A stretch of 35,208 nt of DNA from Pedobacter ginsenosidimutans. Its GTDB lineage: Bacteria; Bacteroidota; Bacteroidia; Sphingobacteriales; Sphingobacteriaceae. Positions 33,229-35,208 of the stretch are shown here, piece by piece. The number at the start of each line of letters is the position of its first letter. Position 1 is the stretch's first letter. The notes under the pieces were generated by a model. That model worked only from the letters and a program-made list of their open reading frames with translations, did no database searches and was not told the origin of the DNA. The stretch lies in contig NZ_LMZQ01000031.1 in assembly GCF_001442625.1 (NCBI RefSeq), positions 1 to 35,208 of the forward strand, read 5' to 3'. The position numbers and the translations under genes are program-made.

Positions 33229-34878
33229 CTAAAAACCAAAACCTTCTGATACAACTTCCTGTACTTTACTTTTACGGAACTCTTTCATTGATTGTGGTTC
33301 TTTGGCCTCAAGCGTGGCAAAATCTACCACACCTGTTCTTTTTGCCCAGTCGAAATAGGCTACAGATAACCTGCTTACCACATCGTGGTTTTGCCTGGCT
33401 ACGTTGGTGGTTTCGCCGCGGTCGGTTTCTAAATTGTACAGTTCCCAGTTGTAGCCTGGCCAGGTAGATACCAGTTTCCATTTACCAGCGCGTACTGCGC
33501 GATTGCCTGCACGTTCCCAAAATAGCGGTTCATCGCGCTTCAGTTCATTATCGTTACCAAACAACACCGGCAACAAACTTTTACCCGCCAGTGCATTGGG
33601 TGTAACACCCTGATAACTTTTAGGGTAAGTAGCCCCGGCCAGATCGTAAAAAGTTGGGGCAATATCGATAATATGGCCTGTACCTTTTTTTAGGGTACCC
33701 GGTTTAATTTTAGCCGGATACCAGGCAATAAACGGCGAGCTGATGCCACCTTCGTACATATAATCTTTAAAGGCTTTTAATGGCGAATTTGAAGCATAAG
33801 ACCAGTTTTTGCTTTGCGACTCGTAAGAACCAATGGTACCCACTGGGCCCGAATTGCGCACTGCACCTTTATACCATTTTACCAGATCTTCTGCAGGGGC
33901 ACCGTTATCAGAAATAAATAGGATGATGGTATTTTTATCGGCTCCGGTTGCTTTTAATTTATTTAAAACCTGGCCAATGCCCTGATCTAAACGATCTACC
34001 ATGGCGGCAAAAATCTCCATCTTTTTGGCCCACTGGCTGCGCTGATCGAACGATAGTTTGTTCCAGTTATAGATATCGGCATCTTTCTCGGAGGTGGTAG
34101 AATTACCATCAATAATACCCAGTTCTTTTTGTTTTTTAATTCTTTCGGCACGGAGTACATCCCAACCTTTATCATAGCGGCCTTTGTATTTGGCAATATC
34201 TTCTGGCAGGGCATGTAGGGGCCAGTGTGGCGCGGTATAGGCTAAATACAGGAAGAAGGGTTTGTCTTTAGCGCTTTGATCTAAAAAGTTTACGGCATTC
34301 TCGGTAATTACATCGGTTTGGTAAAATTTACCCGCTTCTAATGGATAAGGTTTCCCATCAATGGTATATGCGCGTTTTTTACCCCCTTCATAATCGCCCT
34401 GATCGAAATAACTTCCATTTTCGGACATCATTACATGATCGAAACCGCGTTGCCAGGGAAAGCTTACATCTTTACCGGCCACGTGCCATTTGCCCGACAT
34501 TAAAGTATTGTAACCCTGGGTTTTTAACACCTCGGCCAGGGTAAGCGATTCTTTATTGAGATAACCCTGATAGGCCGGAAGCCCCAAATCGTTGGCGAAA
34601 TACCCCACCCCTGCTTTATGCTGGTACTGCCCTGTTAATAAGGAAGCACGTGTTGGTGCACAAATGGAATTGTTGTAAAATTCTTTTAGCCGAAGCCCCT
34701 CGTTGGCGAGGCGATCTAAATTGGGCGTTTTAATTTCTGAGCCATAAGCACCAAGATCTGAATAACCCAGATCGTCGGCCAGGATCAGGATAATATTAGG
34801 CTTTGCCGGCCTGGCATTTTGCGCAAAACCCTGGATGGCCATTAATGCACCTACGCATGTTAATATTACTTTGTTCAT
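33229..34878 (-). CDS. Sulfatase (S1 family, Cys-type)
   Basis: 549 residues, signal peptide ending GFAQ (about residue 20). Hydrolyses sulfate esters, probably on a carbohydrate, in the periplasm or outside. Metal-binding NIILILADDLGYSDLGAYG, the formylglycine motif SICAPTRASLLTG with Cys73 (C-x-P-x-R, to be matured to formylglycine by an anaerobic- or FGE-type enzyme not in this window), GKWHVAG, TAPHWPLH and FISDNGAPAED are all intact. The C-terminus LFWERAGNRAVRAGKWKLVS is shared with the upstream neighbour. The ATG is 18 bases after that neighbour's stop, so they form an operon and are tandem paralogues. Substrate unknown. Confidence 0.93.
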   Translation of the reverse strand: MNKVILTCVGALMAIQGFAQNARPAKPNIILILADDLGYSDLGAYGSEIKTPNLDRLANEGLRLKEFYNNSICAPTRASLLTGQYQHKAGVGYFANDLGLPAYQGYLNKESLTLAEVLKTQGYNTLMSGKWHVAGKDVSFPWQRGFDHVMMSENGSYFDQGDYEGGKKRAYTIDGKPYPLEAGKFYQTDVITENAVNFLDQSAKDKPFFLYLAYTAPHWPLHALPEDIAKYKGRYDKGWDVLRAERIKKQKELGIIDGNSTTSEKDADIYNWNKLSFDQRSQWAKKMEIFAAMVDRLDQGIGQVLNKLKATGADKNTIILFISDNGAPAEDLVKWYKGAVRNSGPVGTIGSYESQSKNWSYASNSPLKAFKDYMYEGGISSPFIAWYPAKIKPGTLKKGTGHIIDIAPTFYDLAGATYPKSYQGVTPNALAGKSLLPVLFGNDNELKRDEPLFWERAGNRAVRAGKWKLVSTWPGYNWELYNLETDRGETTNVARQNHDVVSRLSVAYFDWAKRTGVVDFATLEAKEPQSMKEFRKSKVQEVVSEGFGF

Positions 34879-34896
34879 CTTTTTCTTTATTTAATG

Positions 34897-35208
34897 CTAA
34901 AAATTCTGATTGCCCCTATTATTTCCCTGTGCAGGCCGGGCGGGTGCGGTTTTAAGCAATTCGTAATCTACTACCCCATTTTCTGCAGCCCACTTTACAT
35001 AAGCGGCTTTTAACTGCGCCACTATTTCGGGATGCTGAGCAGCCACATCGGCGTTTTCTGCCCTATCTTTTTCGATATCGAAAAGCTCATATTTTTCGGT
35101 TAAACCTGCCGGAGAAACGAGTTTCCATTTGCCCCATCGTACGGCTTTGTTGCCACCACGTTCCCAAAACAAGGGTGCAGCACGCTGAACGGTATCAGTT
35201 GATCCGCT
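34897..35208 (-). CDS. Sulfatase, C-terminal part (5' end beyond window)
   Basis: The frame is open from the right edge to the TAA at 34897 and gives 103 residues starting SGSTDTVQRAAPLFWERGG. It is the C-terminal subdomain of an arylsulfatase: GGNKAVRWGKWKLVS, YELFDIEKDRAENADVAAQ and WAAENGVVDYELL align block by block with the same region of the sulfatase just downstream, with clear divergence, so it is an old duplication. The active-site Cys or Ser lies outside the window. The last residues (PARPAQGNNRGNQNF) form a low-complexity tail. Confidence 0.9.
   Translation of the reverse strand, partial: SGSTDTVQRAAPLFWERGGNKAVRWGKWKLVSPAGLTEKYELFDIEKDRAENADVAAQHPEIVAQLKAAYVKWAAENGVVDYELLKTAPARPAQGNNRGNQNF

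Overview
The window looks like chromosomal DNA of a Sphingobacteriaceae-type Bacteroidota, most like Pedobacter. The signs are low GC, a hybrid two-component regulator (HTCS) next to secreted carbohydrate enzymes, TonB-dependent import, absence of Shine-Dalgarno sequences, promoters of the TTTG / TAnnTTTG type, and interspersed hairpin repeats of a kind I recall from Pedobacter and Flavobacterium. I see no rRNA, tRNA, transposase, integrase or CRISPR array.

Positions 1-10740 (minus strand) hold a carbohydrate-use locus. An HTCS sensor-regulator is followed by a BNR-propeller lyase-like protein, a double GH43, a GH105 unsaturated glucuronyl hydrolase, a DUF2264 protein and an exo-galactanase-like GH43 that runs off the left edge. 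A lyase that makes unsaturated uronic ends, plus an enzyme that removes them, plus galactan/arabinan-type GH43s, suggests a GlcA- or Rha-GlcA-decorated polymer such as arabinogalactan. Ulvan or rhamnogalacturonan are alternatives. No SusC/SusD pair is visible.

Positions 11.0-16.9 kb carry housekeeping and accessory single genes (SelT/W/H-like protein, AHSA1 protein, SDR) and a TonB-dependent siderophore receptor with a PepSY membrane protein, behind a Fur-like palindrome. Positions 17.4-19.8 kb (plus) hold a compact operon: consensus promoter, a 26-residue leader peptide ending in four cysteines, a PhyH dioxygenase, a 50-residue ORF, a CDP-alcohol phosphatidyltransferase and a GtrA protein. 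The leader suggests cysteine-responsive attenuation. Positions 20.0-25.0 kb (minus) hold a NahK-like sugar kinase, a GH109 alpha-N-acetylgalactosaminidase and a GH35 beta-galactosidase, which make sense together as a GalNAc/Gal glycan module.

Positions 25.6-32.0 kb form an AT-rich accessory zone: a helical hypothetical protein, a lipoprotein with a C-terminal HExxH site followed two bases later by a small lipoprotein (candidate effector/immunity pair), a RadC-like protein that has lost its metal site and has an unusual structured leader, a two-gene unknown module with a membrane partner, and small hypotheticals. Positions 32.1-33.2 kb are repeat-rich non-coding DNA (21-bp tandem array, duplicated inverted repeats, three interspersed hairpin elements). 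The right end has two tandem paralogous Cys-type sulfatases (minus), the first cut by the window edge.

The two most novel-looking signals are the Cys-tract leader at 17535-17615 and the RadC-like leader at 29531-29678, where an anti-start sequence can pair either with the true start or with an upstream decoy copy of it.
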